Assembly: GCA_009829735.1 (NCBI GenBank)
Contig: CM020618.1
Location: forward strand, 24,227,346 to 24,291,345
Source of the DNA: Pyropia yezoensis
Taxonomy: Eukaryota > Rhodophyta > Bangiophyceae > Bangiales > Bangiaceae
Reading direction: 5' to 3'
Length of the DNA stretch: 64,000 nucleotides
In this document: one piece after another, positions 10,501-20,569 of the stretch
Layout: each line of letters begins with the position of its first letter
Position numbering within the stretch: the first letter of the stretch is position 1
Position numbers and translations under genes: made by a program
The notes under the pieces: generated by a model
The model's input: the letters and a program-made list of their open reading frames with translations, nothing else
Told to the model about the DNA's origin: nothing
Databases searched by the model: none

Positions 10501-10854
10501 GGCCAGTTTGATTCCTCAACTATGATACATGGCCCGCAGGAGCCATTAGTGCCTTTGGACCACGATGACACTGGTCTTTCGTTCGTGTGGGAACGTTTTG
10601 TGAGCCACGACCGGGACCAGGATGGGAACCTTTGGCTACTGGTCCGGTGGTGGGGCTACACATCTGAAGAGGACACTTGGGAACCGTGGCACAAGTTCGA
10701 CAGGGCCAAGGTGACTCAGTACTGCCTACGTGTTGGGACAGAGCCCCCTGTGCAAGGGGAACAGGCATTGGCCCTGCTGGAACCCTTCAAGGCCATCTAT
10801 TCCGTGTGGCCCTGGTGCCTGGAACCTGGTGCAGATCTATGCGCTAGAGCTTGA
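7582..10854 (+). CDS. pol: Element B1 pol: RT, RNase H, integrase, chromodomain
   Basis: The ORF of 1090 codons continues the protease frame after the nonsense codon. Reverse transcriptase has FCVDYRRLND, PFGLTNAPATFQRAI and catalytic CLVYLDDIIVF (about residue 256). RNase H (about 430-530) has DTDASAAQ, TERECLAV and LTDHTAL. The integrase zinc finger is HAGH followed by CPSC (about 630-672). The integrase core has all three acidic residues: LDLLGP, TDNGPQL and GQVERYN. A GPYRILK module follows, then a C-terminal chromodomain (about 996-1046; WLLVRWWGYTSEEDTWEP), which in chromoviruses directs integration to chromatin marks. Apart from the upstream nonsense codon it looks intact. Confidence 0.95.
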   Translation: MSLTSEGANTVATLGQDQGTTSRAAQPAESMDTEGPPGNTSRPADRTSMVAADQTPMPRVAFELIPPALHEAVRDLMDQYKGLWDGQWGQMNITPHLITLTEGAKPIRSQPYRTGLHHRDLIKEQVAKQSALGVIEPSQAEWSFPVVLVPKSDGTPRFCVDYRRLNDITVKDTYQLPRMDDCIDFLGEATVFSMLDANAGYWQIPVALEDQHKTTFTCHEGTFKYVRLPFGLTNAPATFQRAIDMILSGVKWKTCLVYLDDIIVFSMTPEEHLAHLEEIFQLLTKAGVSLKASKCFLFHDEVEYLGHIVGKGQLRVNEKNLVGLRQAKTPRTKKDLRSFLGMCNVYRRFVKDYAKVARPLLAMTSSKVPDPLPPFTPAQTDSFEELKYRLTHTPILALPRRTGQYIADTDASAAQIECVLLQEREDRAYRPVGFWSRVLTSAEQNYSTTERECLAVVWALFLLRPYLQGTRFIVLTDHTALRWMLHMDGAHGRSARWRLRLAEFNYTVESRPGQHHHAADVMSRLATTGADDRPIPDEIPSLLTLANFAKGWTRPNFKTSKSYPPLSVQRIIQGQAMDPWCKEIRVEMNRNPKSRFRETPDGLLVRLAPLDRAVRIIVPKVLQKEVLTLEHEPGHAGHPGVNKMYTSMRRSFYWDTMVADVASFVSNCPSCAKGKVQGRRRTNLLRLFPATDPFTDVCLDLLGPLPETANGNEYLLVIVDRFTKLTRVVPIPNQDAETVVSAFLDTWVASYGPPDTLLTDNGPQLTSVHFRGVVGMLGIRQITSTTYHPQTQGQVERYNRTIVAQLRTYIEDHQDRWDELVSVLTVAYNTRPQQRTGVAPFQFVTPERVRTFALDRLPESPYPKKFQGTAREIREQRRAHLRDLAFMVRKNLEMAQRRYKKSYDRRVNTVNQALRAGDWVYVDTHAKDRKNLDQKVEGPYRILKRDSHAFTVLAKGYPDRISSDHEARAPTPAGQFDSSTMIHGPQEPLVPLDHDDTGLSFVWERFVSHDRDQDGNLWLLVRWWGYTSEEDTWEPWHKFDRAKVTQYCLRVGTEPPVQGEQALALLEPFKAIYSVWPWCLEPGADLCARA

Positions 10855-11213
10855 CCTCTCTCCTCTGTCTCCCATTAAGGTAATCCCCATGGATATCAGG
10901 ACCCCTTATACATGAATCAAGGGGGTCTGTACTTGACAGGAGGACGGGAAAAGAGAAAGGGGGGAGTACCTCAAGATTATCCATGTTGAACCCTATTTTT
11001 TGGAACCCCTTCAGTCCGGCTCCCACAAATCCCTCTCAACCCCAAAGACCCGGTATGCTCCAAGACCACTTAGGCCCCACTGCTACAAGAAGATAAGATG
11101 CAAGACGGACCTTTGTGGATTACAATATCATGGAGAGAGGGCCAAGCACACTCAAGAAGAAAAAGAAGAAAAGGGACAGCCAAGATGACGACCCACCAGA
11201 CTACAAAGATCGC
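10855..11213. other. Spacer between pol and antisense ORF, element B1
   Basis: No coding signal is seen. The spacer separates two convergent genes (pol on plus, the antisense ORF on minus) and is kept nearly base for base at 43540-43898 in B2. A terminator role for both transcripts is possible but not shown. Confidence 0.5.
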
Positions 11214-12854
11214 TTAGTAACGGCCACGAGTCTCCGCACGCGGGTCCTCTTCCGGGTCCATATCGTCCCGACCACGCACACGGGACCCCGGAGCCTCGCC
11301 CCGCCACTCGTTCTGGGCCATCTTGGTGGCCTCGCCCAGCTCATGGGCCAGGTCCGTACGTAGCCCGTTACGGTCCACGATATCCAGGAGGGCCTTGTAG
11401 TCCGGGGTGTCCAAATTCGCTTGAGCTCGGGTCCACTTGGCCGCACGTGACCCAACATTGACCAAAGTGTGAAGGCTTGCGGCAACCACTGGGCCCACCC
11501 GGGCCGACTCCAACTGCCCCACGGATCCGTTGATAAGACTTCGGAGGGCCAGCGCGGACAAGGGGGGGAGCTGCCACTCTAGCTCCGCCAGGTCCGAATC
11601 CGGGACATCACCGTGGCCCAGGAGGTTGACTACAAGAACAGTAGGACCCGACACGGGAGTCCGGCGACCACCAGTTGACCCCGACGAGACCCCGAGATTG
11701 CAGACGCCCGGGTCTAGGGAGCCAGAATGATCCGCTGGTCCCGCGTCACAGTCCCTGGCCAGGATCGTACGGCTCTCGAGAACATCGGAAGAATACGGAA
11801 GGGCCAGCGGGGTCAAGTCCTCATGGACAACTGCTGACCAGACCCCGGCCACCGACTCGAAAGAGACCTTGATCCATGTCGAACGGATCCGATCAGGGCC
11901 ACGCTCACGGAGAAGACGGGCCTCCAGACCGGCGACAGGGGTTACTTGGTCCAGCAAGTCGAGGAGGACCTTCAGGTCCCTCGCCGCCGCGGCGACTGGC
12001 CCGTCACGGTTCTGGCAGATGAACTCCGGGGTCACGCGCCGGATCCACGTGTGCAAGGTCCGAGAGTTGAGCCAAGGCTTGGCCCCGCACAGGGCCTCGT
12101 TGAGCAGGAAGACCCCGGCCGTCACGGCCCATTCGGACTTGAAGACGTTCCACGTGAACAAATCGTTGGCCCTTAGCATGTCCCGGAAGTAGCAATGGAC
12201 CACGGGAAGCGCGATCACGGACCCAAACGGAATGTCGACACCCTTGTACCAGTGAGGGACCCGCACGTAATGAAGGGCCCTGACGCCAACGGGACAGCTA
12301 GGGAACTCTTGCTGGTGGGAGTCCACGAGGAAGCCCATCTTGTCCCGGTGGTGACGATTCGTAACCAGGTCCTTGGGGTCCGCCTGGAAGCAGTCGTGGT
12401 CCAGGAACGGGGGGGCCGCGAGAACGTATTGGGCCATGGGTGCCATCGGCATGGGAGACCCCAACTGTTCCATCTTGGCCCGCACATTCTTGTACCGGGT
12501 CACGTAGCCCACCTCGCCGGAGTGACGGACCACTGTGATCGAGTTGGCCCGGTCTGCCCTCATCGGGACCCGCGCCTCGGGCAACTTGGCCATCTGCTTA
12601 CGAAAGGAGTTCCCCACAATGGGCCCGTCAATGGCCCGGAAAGAAGCGTGTGCCGAAGTCGTCGTGACCCAGCCACGGGCCTGTTCTCGACCCCAAGCTT
12701 CGCGGGCCCCGGGCGTGAAGTTCTCCGGGACCATACCGACCACGTCGACGTACAACTGGCCCGCGCCTTCTTCCTCTTGACCCGCGGCATGGTCGTCGTG
12801 GCCCCCGGTGGGCCCTTGAGTCGAACTAGTCCCGCTGCCCCGGTCAACGTCCAT
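11214..12854 (-). CDS. Antisense ORF of element B1, 546 aa, function unknown
   Basis: The ORF lies between pol and the 3' LTR but on the opposite strand, from ATG at 12854 to TAA at 11214. Its start, MDVDRGSGTSSTQGP, leads into an acidic, Gln/Gly-rich N-terminus, and a folded-looking region follows (for example YFRDMLRANDLFTWNVF and WIRRVTPEFICQ). I see no signal peptide, membrane segment, zinc finger or catalytic motif, so it does not look like env. B2 carries an equally long intact copy with roughly a dozen residue changes. The C-terminal half aligns with pieces of the degraded antisense ORF of element C. Antisense extra ORFs are known in some plant Tat-lineage Gypsy elements; I cannot assign this one to them. 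Confidence 0.85.
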   Translation of the reverse strand: MDVDRGSGTSSTQGPTGGHDDHAAGQEEEGAGQLYVDVVGMVPENFTPGAREAWGREQARGWVTTTSAHASFRAIDGPIVGNSFRKQMAKLPEARVPMRADRANSITVVRHSGEVGYVTRYKNVRAKMEQLGSPMPMAPMAQYVLAAPPFLDHDCFQADPKDLVTNRHHRDKMGFLVDSHQQEFPSCPVGVRALHYVRVPHWYKGVDIPFGSVIALPVVHCYFRDMLRANDLFTWNVFKSEWAVTAGVFLLNEALCGAKPWLNSRTLHTWIRRVTPEFICQNRDGPVAAAARDLKVLLDLLDQVTPVAGLEARLLRERGPDRIRSTWIKVSFESVAGVWSAVVHEDLTPLALPYSSDVLESRTILARDCDAGPADHSGSLDPGVCNLGVSSGSTGGRRTPVSGPTVLVVNLLGHGDVPDSDLAELEWQLPPLSALALRSLINGSVGQLESARVGPVVAASLHTLVNVGSRAAKWTRAQANLDTPDYKALLDIVDRNGLRTDLAHELGEATKMAQNEWRGEAPGSRVRGRDDMDPEEDPRAETRGRY

Positions 12855-13545
12855 CTTGTCCCACTACACGGGCCCGTCAGGGCCAACAAGGATCAGCACC
12901 GCGAGGTGAAGGGGAGGAGGAGAAAGTGGTGGACCAGTTGGACAGGGTGGAGGAGAAGGGGTACGAGGAGGAGGAGGACCCCGAGGGAAAGGTGGATCCG
13001 CCGGGGCCAGCGTGGACACGAGGAGACAGGTGAGGTGGCCAGGGGAAGAGACGACCACGCTGGACCAGGGAGGGTCCGGTTAAGTAGTGACAACCCTCGG
13101 TTCTGGCCCGGTCTGTCCCCCCTGTCGCTGGCGCGGCCCCCTGCGTGCCGCCTCTCACCCCCACCCCTAACGCGCTGCGTCCTAGGGGGTGGGGGGGGGG
13201 GGCATACAGGCAGACACCGGGCGGGGGCCACGCCGGCGCACACACCACACCCACGCACACCCCACACACACGCACCCCCTACACCCCTCGCTACTCTCCT
13301 GCACCCCGCACAGTCCCACTCCCCCTCCCCTCTCTACTCTCCTCCCTCCGCGCGTGGTGACCCGGTCGGACTCCATCTGGCCCTTGCGGACCGCGAGACT
13401 GTACCTCTCTCTGTTCTGGACCGTCCATTTGACCCCTACTGGTCGCGTGGGTAGCCGGTGGTATCTCCACTGGTCCCTCCCCTCGGCCAGCTGACGCATT
13501 GGACCCAACTGGCCGGCGGGACGCTCGGCCCTAGTGAGGGGGCCT
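12855..13545. other. Upstream region of the antisense ORF (B1): purine tract, C12 run, CA-rich DNA
   Basis: Reading toward the ORF on the minus strand there is a polypurine-tract candidate next to the LTR (AGTGAGGGGGCCT on plus, 13533-13545), a GT-rich stretch (13232-13330 as CA on plus), a 12-base G/C run (13191-13202) and a long pyrimidine-rich stretch just before the ATG (12900-13080). The same order occurs in B2 at 41208-41898. It could hold the antisense promoter and 5' UTR; no TATA box is obvious. Confidence 0.5.
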
Positions 13546-14180
13546 TGTGGCGTTCTGGCCTTTGGGGACAGGCGGGCCCTCGGTGAGGTGACTTGGGACT
13601 CGGCCGGCAGTGGTACGTGGAACCCTACGCTGGCCGGGGATCCTTGGCCACGTGGCCCGTTGTTGTGGCGACACACCCGTAGCCCAGATTGGCCCACCCG
13701 ACTGGAGGACTTGCCCGGGTTGTGGGCTTGCTGACCCCTTTGTGGTGTACTTGATTTTCGTATTTGTTATCCTTGCGTGATTTCGTGTCTTTCCCCTTTT
13801 TTCCCACTGGGTTTTTTCTGGGGATTGACATTTGTGTGTGGGGAGATTTTCGCTTACTTTTCGATAGTTGGCCCGGTGAGAGGCCGATGCCTTGCTGGCA
13901 TTAGGCCCGCCGGGGGGCGCCCTCTGGGGGCCCCGCTCTGGGCCCCTGGAGGGGCCAGGGGGGGGTGTTCTTGAGGGTAGCTCCGGGGTCTCTCCATGGC
14001 CATCTTGTAAAATCAACAGTGCTTTGGGTTCTTGCTCCCTCGGGCTTTTGTCCTTGTTACCTTTACCTCTGACGGGGTGGGCGAGTGGACCACGCTTGGG
14101 CTCTTACCTGTTCCTTCCTGGCCAGTCTGTGGTTTCCTGTGTGTGGTGGTTGTGGGGTCCGATAGGGCCATAACGTTACA
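13546..14180 (+). repeat. 3' LTR of element B1
   Basis: The LTR is 635 bp, begins TGTGGCGTTCTGGCC and ends ATAACGTTACA, preceded by a purine-rich tract. It matches both LTRs of B2 (reverse strand) and the solo LTR at 19926-20569. Confidence 0.92.
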
Positions 14181-15138
14181 CCCCGCCTACCGGGACAGCC
14201 CCATGGGGGCAGGGGCGGCCCAGCGGGCCTCCTGCGCCTCGTCGAGGGAGACCGCCGCCCGCTCCAGCGGCCACCCGTCGTGTGCGGCAGGTCCTCGGAG
14301 GGTGACCGCCAAACCGGTCAGCGCGCCCACTTCGGCGGTCGTGAGCGTCGTGGTGCCGGCAGCGCCCCGGTCGGGGGAAGAAGGGTGCCGGCGGCGACGA
14401 GCATCGGCGGTGGCGGCGGCGGCGGCAGCGGCGGCGGCGGCGGCGGTTGTGGTGGCGGTGACGGTGAATCGGCGGGGGGAGGAGGAGGTGGTGGGTTGGG
14501 GCGCCTGGTCACAGCTGCTGCTGCAGCTGCAGCCGCTTCCGCCGCTGCCGCCGTTGCCAAACAACCCCCCCCCACAACTCCACCGCTGCCACTGCCGCTG
14601 GGCAGGTGAACCACCTCCTCAGGGGCCGTCAGCATCAGCACTTCCCCGAAGGACCCCCAGGCCGTGCCAATTAGCGCCAACGCCACGTCCGCCACCGTCC
14701 CCGCGCCGCGGTAGTCAGTTGTTTGGAAGACCGGGCAGTAGTTCAAGGCAGGGGTGCCCGGCGGCGGGGCGGCGTGCCGCAGGGGGTAGGATAACGCAAT
14801 CGTTTGGGGGAGCTGGAAAGTACTGCTGCCCTGCCCATTCCGTCCGAGTGGCTGGGATCCCGCGATGATTTCGTGTGAGCAGGTCCAAAAAAACAATGTA
14901 CGCCCGACGGTGCTCTTCTTTGCTGACGAACGTGCCCAACGGCAAGCCAAGATGCCCGTCGAGATCGACCGAAGCGTTGACATGCGGTCATGCACGTCAA
15001 CGCCACAGCCGCTGCACCTCAACTGCGGTGCCACGTCAACCCCAAAAAAACCCCATCCAGTGTCCCTCACAGCCACTCCCTCGACTCGAGTACTAACAGA
15101 CACACACAAACAAGGCAATGCAAAACCAACGACCCTCA
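14181..15138. other. GC-rich DNA with GGC/GCC triplet arrays, no convincing gene
   Basis: The segment holds GGC-type triplet runs (about 14404-14470) and GCTGCAGCC-type runs (about 14515-14570). These create long Ala, Gly or Pro tracts in several frames on both strands, so open frames here are not good evidence for genes. A minus-strand reading across 14600-14760 looks protein-like, but I recognise no domain. Confidence 0.5.
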
Positions 15139-17895
15139 TCAACCGTCGCTCTCGTCTGAGGAAGATGATGCCTGCTCGCTGGCAGCGCCTGAAGCGCGCC
15201 CAAGCGGAGTCTCCGAGCAAACCTTGACAGCCGCCTCGTGCGTCTGCTTTAGCACCTCGTGTAGTGACTTGGCGAGAAAGCCCGCATTCTCCTTGATCAG
15301 CGTGTGCATCTCCACATGCCGCGGCAGTAGGGCCGACTGCTCTTTTCGCACAACGTTTCCTGCAATAGAGAAGTCGCGCTCGGATGCCGCCGAGCTGGCC
15401 GAGGCGCCTAACCCCATGCACGCCACCGGATACATAGACGAGAAGCGGGCCTTGTTCCTTTTCTAGTACTCCATCGGGTCATTTGTCTTGCTGGTCGCAA
15501 CCGCCTGCATACGCTCGTCCAGCTGCACCTTCGCCAACGTCGCCTTCGTGCTCTCAGCTAACCCGCTGCTTCCCTGGCTCTCCTTGTTGTCCGTCCACTC
15601 AGGGAGCGCCGAGTACACCCGACAAGTTCGTGCAGCGCAAGCAGCCGGCGGGGTAGCATTCGTCAACGGGGCTGTCGCTGGTTCAAAAATGCGATCACAT
15701 ACACCTCGAATGTCCAAGACGGCCTGTTCCTTCATGCTCTCCACGGCCATCACCTTTGAGACGGCCTTGATAAGCTTGGAGCCGCCCGGCGAAAGAGCGG
15801 TGCTCATCAGTACGGGTGTCGACTTCAGCAGGTTGCGCGAGATGTCGTGCTGGTCAAAAAAACGCATGTCGAGCTGCTCTCGAAGGATGCTGACGACCTG
15901 CTTGGCCTCGACACAGAGGCCGTCACTTCCGGGTCTTTCTTTGAAGTAGAGCAGCTCTGCTCGGGAGAGGCGGTCGTGAAGCTCAATCAGCAGGTCCCCT
16001 GAATGAGCCGTACAGTAAGCGTCCATATCACGCTTGCCAGCAGCCAAACGAGGACCAGGCGGACAAGGTACAACAAAGCAATCTGAAAACATGGCACGAC
16101 GATAGAAGCAGACGGCTGCAAAGGAAACACAAATTGGGTCAGTGGCGCTCTCGATCCTCATAGTGACGTCGATGGCGCCTTTCAGCACACCAAGGAGCTG
16201 CCGAATGCGGTCCCAGTCAGTGCTTGACAGCCGTCGCTTACGTGCGCTCGCGCTTACTCCCTCTGAATCAAAAAAGGCACATATGCGCAAGTCACAGGTA
16301 TACCAGCGAGCCAGAGCGCGGTAAAATGAGCTCCACCTGGTGGGCACCTCGGTGATGACCTCGCGCGCCTCCGTCTTTCCCTGGACGTCCAGGCCTCGGT
16401 AGATACTGATGCTGTGATTCGAGTGGTTTAGATGACCCCATAGCTTGCGGGTGCGAGATAGAAGCAGCTTCGTTGCCGGGTTGCGGCTCGAGGTCGACTC
16501 TGGAGAGGGCAGCTCATCCGAGTCGTCGAAAGACGCCGTGCCAGAGATGCCCAGCGCGGTATGCACGGCGTTATGCATGGAGTGGGCCATACATGGGAGC
16601 CACGGAGCCTGCAGGCGACGCATTGCTTTGCGCACATTCGCTCCCGAGTCGGTGGTCGAGGATGCAGGGTTGTCCGTCTCCAGCCCATAGTACTGCAGCC
16701 GGGTGCGGACCCACGCCAGGATGTTCTTGTTTGTGTGCCTGCCGCGGAATAAGGCGATCCCAAGGTGTACTGCATCCATGGTGGTTGTACTGGGGTCGAC
16801 GAAACGCAACACCTATGACCTGTACGACCTGCGGTTGTGCGTCTCCGACCAAAAGTCAGTCACAACGTAAGCGTAAGGGAGGCCACTGTACTGGTTCTTC
16901 AATCGGTCGCGGACGGCCGTGAGCGTGTACGAGTAAATCTCTGTCAGGTGGTGGGTGACGGTGTGGCGGGAGGGCGTAGAGTAAGACGACGACAGACTAG
17001 ACACAAACGCTTCGAGGTCCGGGCTTTCCGTCAGTTCCTGTGGGGAATGAGACATGACATGCATCAGTACAAAACGGAGGTGGTGGGGACGCACGTCCGC
17101 GGTAAAAAACTGGGAAATACTGCCGTCCACCACGCGCTTCGTGCGGTGGCCTCCGTTGGGATTCCGACAGAGAAGCAGGGCTGCCCGCGAGTGAACAAGC
17201 CGTCTCTCCTGCCCGCCTGCCCTGTTTGCTGTGTTCTCAAAGTGCTTGACAGAGCTACCAAGCGCTGCCTTGGGCATGAACTGCGTGTTGGTCGTGCCCA
17301 TGCCTGCACACAGATGACACCAACCCATCTGACTGCTGCAAGACGTTGGAGATGTTGCAGGCCCTCTACAAGCGCGCGCCGTCGCAGGACATTCTGGATC
17401 GCATTGGTGCGTGTGGGATTCAGGGGAGTGGGGGGTCTCTGTGAGCGGTTCGATGGAGCACCTCCCGTTAGGAGAGAGCTGTGGCTGCGGGGGGTCTGAA
17501 TGGTGGAATGGGAAAGGGTGGAATCGGTCAATCGGCGGCGAGTCAAGATGGTGGGGTGCAAGATGGTGGAGACAGTAGGGTTGCGGCGGGCGGAGCTGGT
17601 GACTCGGCCCCGTGTGCAGGTGGCACGGCCGCGGGAGGTGAAGCCGGTCAGGCGGTGGGGGGTGGAGGGGGTGAGGTGCTTTCGGGAAGGCGGGAGTCAC
17701 GAGGGTGGGACGCGGTTGGCAGCGGGGGAAGCGGTACAATGTGCTGTTGCCGCGGTATTTCAGGCTTTCGTACTTCAGGCGCCGCTCGCGTGTTTTTTTT
17801 TGCTCGACTGCGCCAGGATAAACAGAAGCTGGGCTGTGTACACGTGCGCTCAACGCACAAACAGCAATGGACAAGAGCCAGTTGCGACGAAACAA
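15139..17895 (-). pseudogene. hAT-family transposase pseudogene
   Basis: On the minus strand the frame contains the hAT hallmarks in order. A possible degraded BED finger (CHLCAGMG...) lies near the N-terminus, then VVTDFWSETHNRRSY, the second catalytic block TTDSGANVRKAM followed by LPCMAHSMHN, the TRW motif (EVPTRWSSFYRAL) and a C-terminal dimerisation region (SAASERDFSIAGNVV). These are normally one protein that cuts and pastes DNA. Here two in-frame TAG codons interrupt it, at 16813-16815 and 15463-15465; the second replaces a position usually occupied by Trp. I could not find terminal inverted repeats or an 8-bp target duplication. Confidence 0.85.
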
Positions 17896-17929
17896 GCCGA
17901 GCAGTGCTACTTCTTGTCACTCTCGCCTA

Positions 17930-18703
17930 TCACTCTTTGAACTTGCCAGTGGCTCTCATGAAGACAAGCACATTTTGCTTCACTAGCTTGCGGGTCCCCT
18001 TAACCGTCTGTGACGCAGGGGACACGTCCTCGGTCGAGTCTTTCGTGCCGTCGTCGGCCTCGGCATCGTCGTCGCCCACTGAATTACAGATATTGTGTAA
18101 GACACAGCACGCAATTATCTAGTCCATTACCGCCTTGAAATCCCTCTCCGTCGTGATCAGGCAGCAGATTCCAAGCATACTTATCCAACGCCCCTTCAAG
18201 ATGGCAATGGCATCCTCGGCTATGACCCGCAGGCCAGCGAGTTTGAAGATAAAGTTCACGTCTTCCGTCGTTAGCTTAGCGTTCCCTTTATTCGGGCAGA
18301 CAGCCCGCGCCGTTCGATGCATGCCCTTATCACCGCGGAGATACTCGACAGGCGCAAAGTATCGCCCAGGACGTCGCCGCCACTCCGCATGGCGCTGCAC
18401 CAATGGGTCCCCAGCCGCGCCAGTAATACCCAGAGTCACACATAGAATCTTACTGTCGTGATCGCAGGCCAGCAGCAAGAGCATCCTATAGCGGTCATGC
18501 CGGTCCCAAAAGGTCTATGGCTGGTAGCTTGGGGCGTATGCTACAGGGACGGTGGTCACATTGAATGACTCAATGCAGCCCTGGAAGCCAAATGTTGACC
18601 ATGCATAATTCGCGAGCCCATTGCGGCGTTCAGCGTCAGGCCAGACAATGTGCTTGTCCGCGAGACGCCTTACTCGTTGAACAAACCGATTAGTGCGGCT
18701 CAC
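17930..18703 (-). pseudogene. PIF/Harbinger-type DDE transposase pseudogene (DDE_Tnp_4-like)
   Basis: The minus-strand frame shows YLRGDKGM at the second catalytic Asp, AEDAIAILKGRW at the usual final-acidic/LKxRW block, and IIACCVLHNIC, a typical Harbinger ending. In-frame TAG codons fall at 18513-18515 and 18119-18121. The expected first-Asp motif is altered to GCIESF. The start is uncertain, and the N-terminal region upstream of about 18703 is not recognisable. The protein would have cut and integrated a Harbinger element with its Myb-like partner, which is not seen here. Confidence 0.78.
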
Positions 18704-19925
18704 AAACGCTCATCAGCTGAGGCCGAACATGTTGGACGCGTACACAACCCCTGTGCAATAAAGAAAAAAAAAAAACATGGCATGTCCAAGAAAAAAGTGG
18801 TAAGAGCCTTCAAGCAAAAAAAGGAGGGCACAATGGTCACGGGTGTTGCTCATCGAGAAGAATGGAAAAAAAAACGTCGTACCTGGAGAGTTGCCATAGT
18901 GCCGGAGCCGAAACAATGCCACTTTGTATTGCTTTTTCAGCGGGATTGACGGACGCCGCCGGCGAGGAGGTGTCCCTTCGGCGGCCTGATCCGACAGCAA
19001 GTGCTTCTAATGCGCGTACGCTGCGCGGCTCATTCGCATGAGTACTAGCCGACGGTGATCTGGGAGCTCCCCGAGCACGCGCCAGCCCCAGTCCCTGCTC
19101 TTGGGTAGAGGCACCCGACCCACGCGTAGGTAGCGATTCTGCAATAGATCGCGGAGTGCCTGTCGAGCACATAAAAACAGCAGGGATGTCGCCGGCACAC
19201 CCGCCACACCGCACGCACTCATGCTCTGCTGCAAAAAGCCGCCCACCTCAAGACAGACAAGCGCAGAAAAGAGGTGCACGCTCCGCACAGCGCGCCGAAG
19301 GGCAATTTGCCGCAAAGACACTCTGCCCATGGTGCCGTGGTGCACCGGGAGGTGTAGTGGTCAGTGGCAGAAGGGGGTGGTAGGGGGCCGTGTCGTTCAT
19401 CGGGGGTGGGGTGCGTGCCGGTGGAGAAGCGGGGAGTGTGCCCTGCAAAGCACTCGAATCGGCAGACACGTGCAGACATCTGAAGACGACCGCAAAAGCA
19501 CGCCAGCAGTGCGCAGGATCGGGGCAAAGTACGACATCAACCTGGAAAGTGTTTCCGTATGGAAGCACACTGGTTGAAACAGTCCCCCCCTGTTTGGATC
19601 GGCAGTGTCACCGTCCAAGCAGTGCTCGAGCAGTGCTCTGACAGCGTTGAATTGATGAAACCCCCTACTTCCGCGGTTGTGGTGGCGGTCGCGGTGGCGG
19701 TTCACGTCGCTGCTGCCACGTTGCTGTCTCCCTGCGCCACTGAGTATGCGGTGGCGGTGGTGGCGGCACCGGCTGGTACTCCCACCTTTGTAGCGGCGGA
19801 TGCCGCGGCCGCAGAAATGACGGCGCCACAGGCCATGGGGGTGGTAGTGGCTGTGGTGACCGACAGCGAAGTTGGAGGCTGCGTCGGCGGAGGCTCCGGC
19901 GGCCCTATTCTGCTGCCGTGGGCGC
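18704..19925. other. Unassigned stretch between Harbinger relic and solo LTR
   Basis: This region contains A-rich tracts (18761-18880), then mixed sequence and a triplet-like GGT/GCG stretch (19670-19900). Open frames on both strands are short and not recognisable. No supported gene. Confidence 0.4.
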
Positions 19926-20569
19926 TGTAGCGTTATAAAACCCAGGTTCTCGAAACCACAAACCACAAACACTCACACAGAGACCACAGCCCGGAGTCCA
20001 GGAAGGAGCAGGTAAGAGCCCTTGCTGATCCACTAGCCCGCCACGATACGAGGCAAAGGTAAACAGGACAAAAGCATGAGGGAGGAGGAACCCAAAGCAC
20101 TGTTGATTTTAGAAGATGGCCCCGGGAAGAACCCCGGAGCACCCCTCAAGAACTTCCCCCCCTGGCCTCTCCAGGGCCCAGAACGAGGCCCCCAGAGAGC
20201 GCTTCCAGCGGGCCGAGTGCCAGCAAGGGACCGGCCGTTCACCGGGCCAAAACACGAAAAGCAAGCGAAATCCCCCCACACACAAATGTCAATCCCCGAA
20301 AAAAACCCAGTGGGAAAAAGGGGAAAGACACGATATCACGCAAGAAAAATAAATGCGAAAAATCAAACAAATAACCCGAAGGTCAGTATGCCCGAACCCG
20401 GCAAGTCCTCCTCTCCGGGGGGACCAATCAGGGCACCGGGCGTGTCGCCACTGCCCCGGGCGACCGATGCAGGGATCCAAAGCCAGCGCGTGGTTCCACG
20501 TAACGATGCCAGCCGGGTCCCAAGTCACGCGTCCGGGTCCCAACGGTACCTGAGGGCCAGAACGCCACA
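19926..20569 (-). repeat. Solo LTR of family B with 5-bp target duplication GGCGC
   Basis: The 644-bp repeat runs TGTAGCGTTATAAAA to CCAGAACGCCACA, in the same orientation as B2. It is flanked by GGCGC on both sides (19921-19925 and 20570-20574). No internal element sequence is attached, so it is the product of LTR-LTR recombination. It is clearly more diverged than the B1 and B2 LTRs, so the insertion is probably older. Confidence 0.9.

Larger units (their letters stand above)
6344..14180 (+). mobile_element. Ty3/Gypsy LTR retrotransposon B1, 5' end outside window
   Basis: This is the plus-strand copy of family B. It is entered within gag because element A is inserted there, and it continues through pol, a 546-codon antisense ORF and a 635-bp 3' LTR (13546-14180). 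The second copy (B2, 40573-50630, minus) is complete and closely similar at the protein level, which defines the family layout. The right flank after the LTR is CCCCG; the matching left duplication is outside the window. Confidence 0.9.

Noticed and set aside
11214-12854. Antisense ORF as an env gene
   Set aside because: It has no signal peptide, membrane segment or Cys pattern of an envelope protein, and is on the wrong strand for spliced env expression from the 5' LTR.
12195-13454. A 419-codon plus-strand ORF opposite the antisense ORF, and its twin at 41299-42558
   Set aside because: Composition is His/Pro/Arg-rich and shadows the 546-codon ORF. It runs into homopolymer and CA-rich DNA, and the 546-codon frame has the better protein character.
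14032-14868. A 278-codon ORF starting in the B1 LTR, and overlapping Ala/Gly/Pro ORFs on both strands
   Set aside because: They are produced by GGC/GCC triplet runs and are open in several frames at once.
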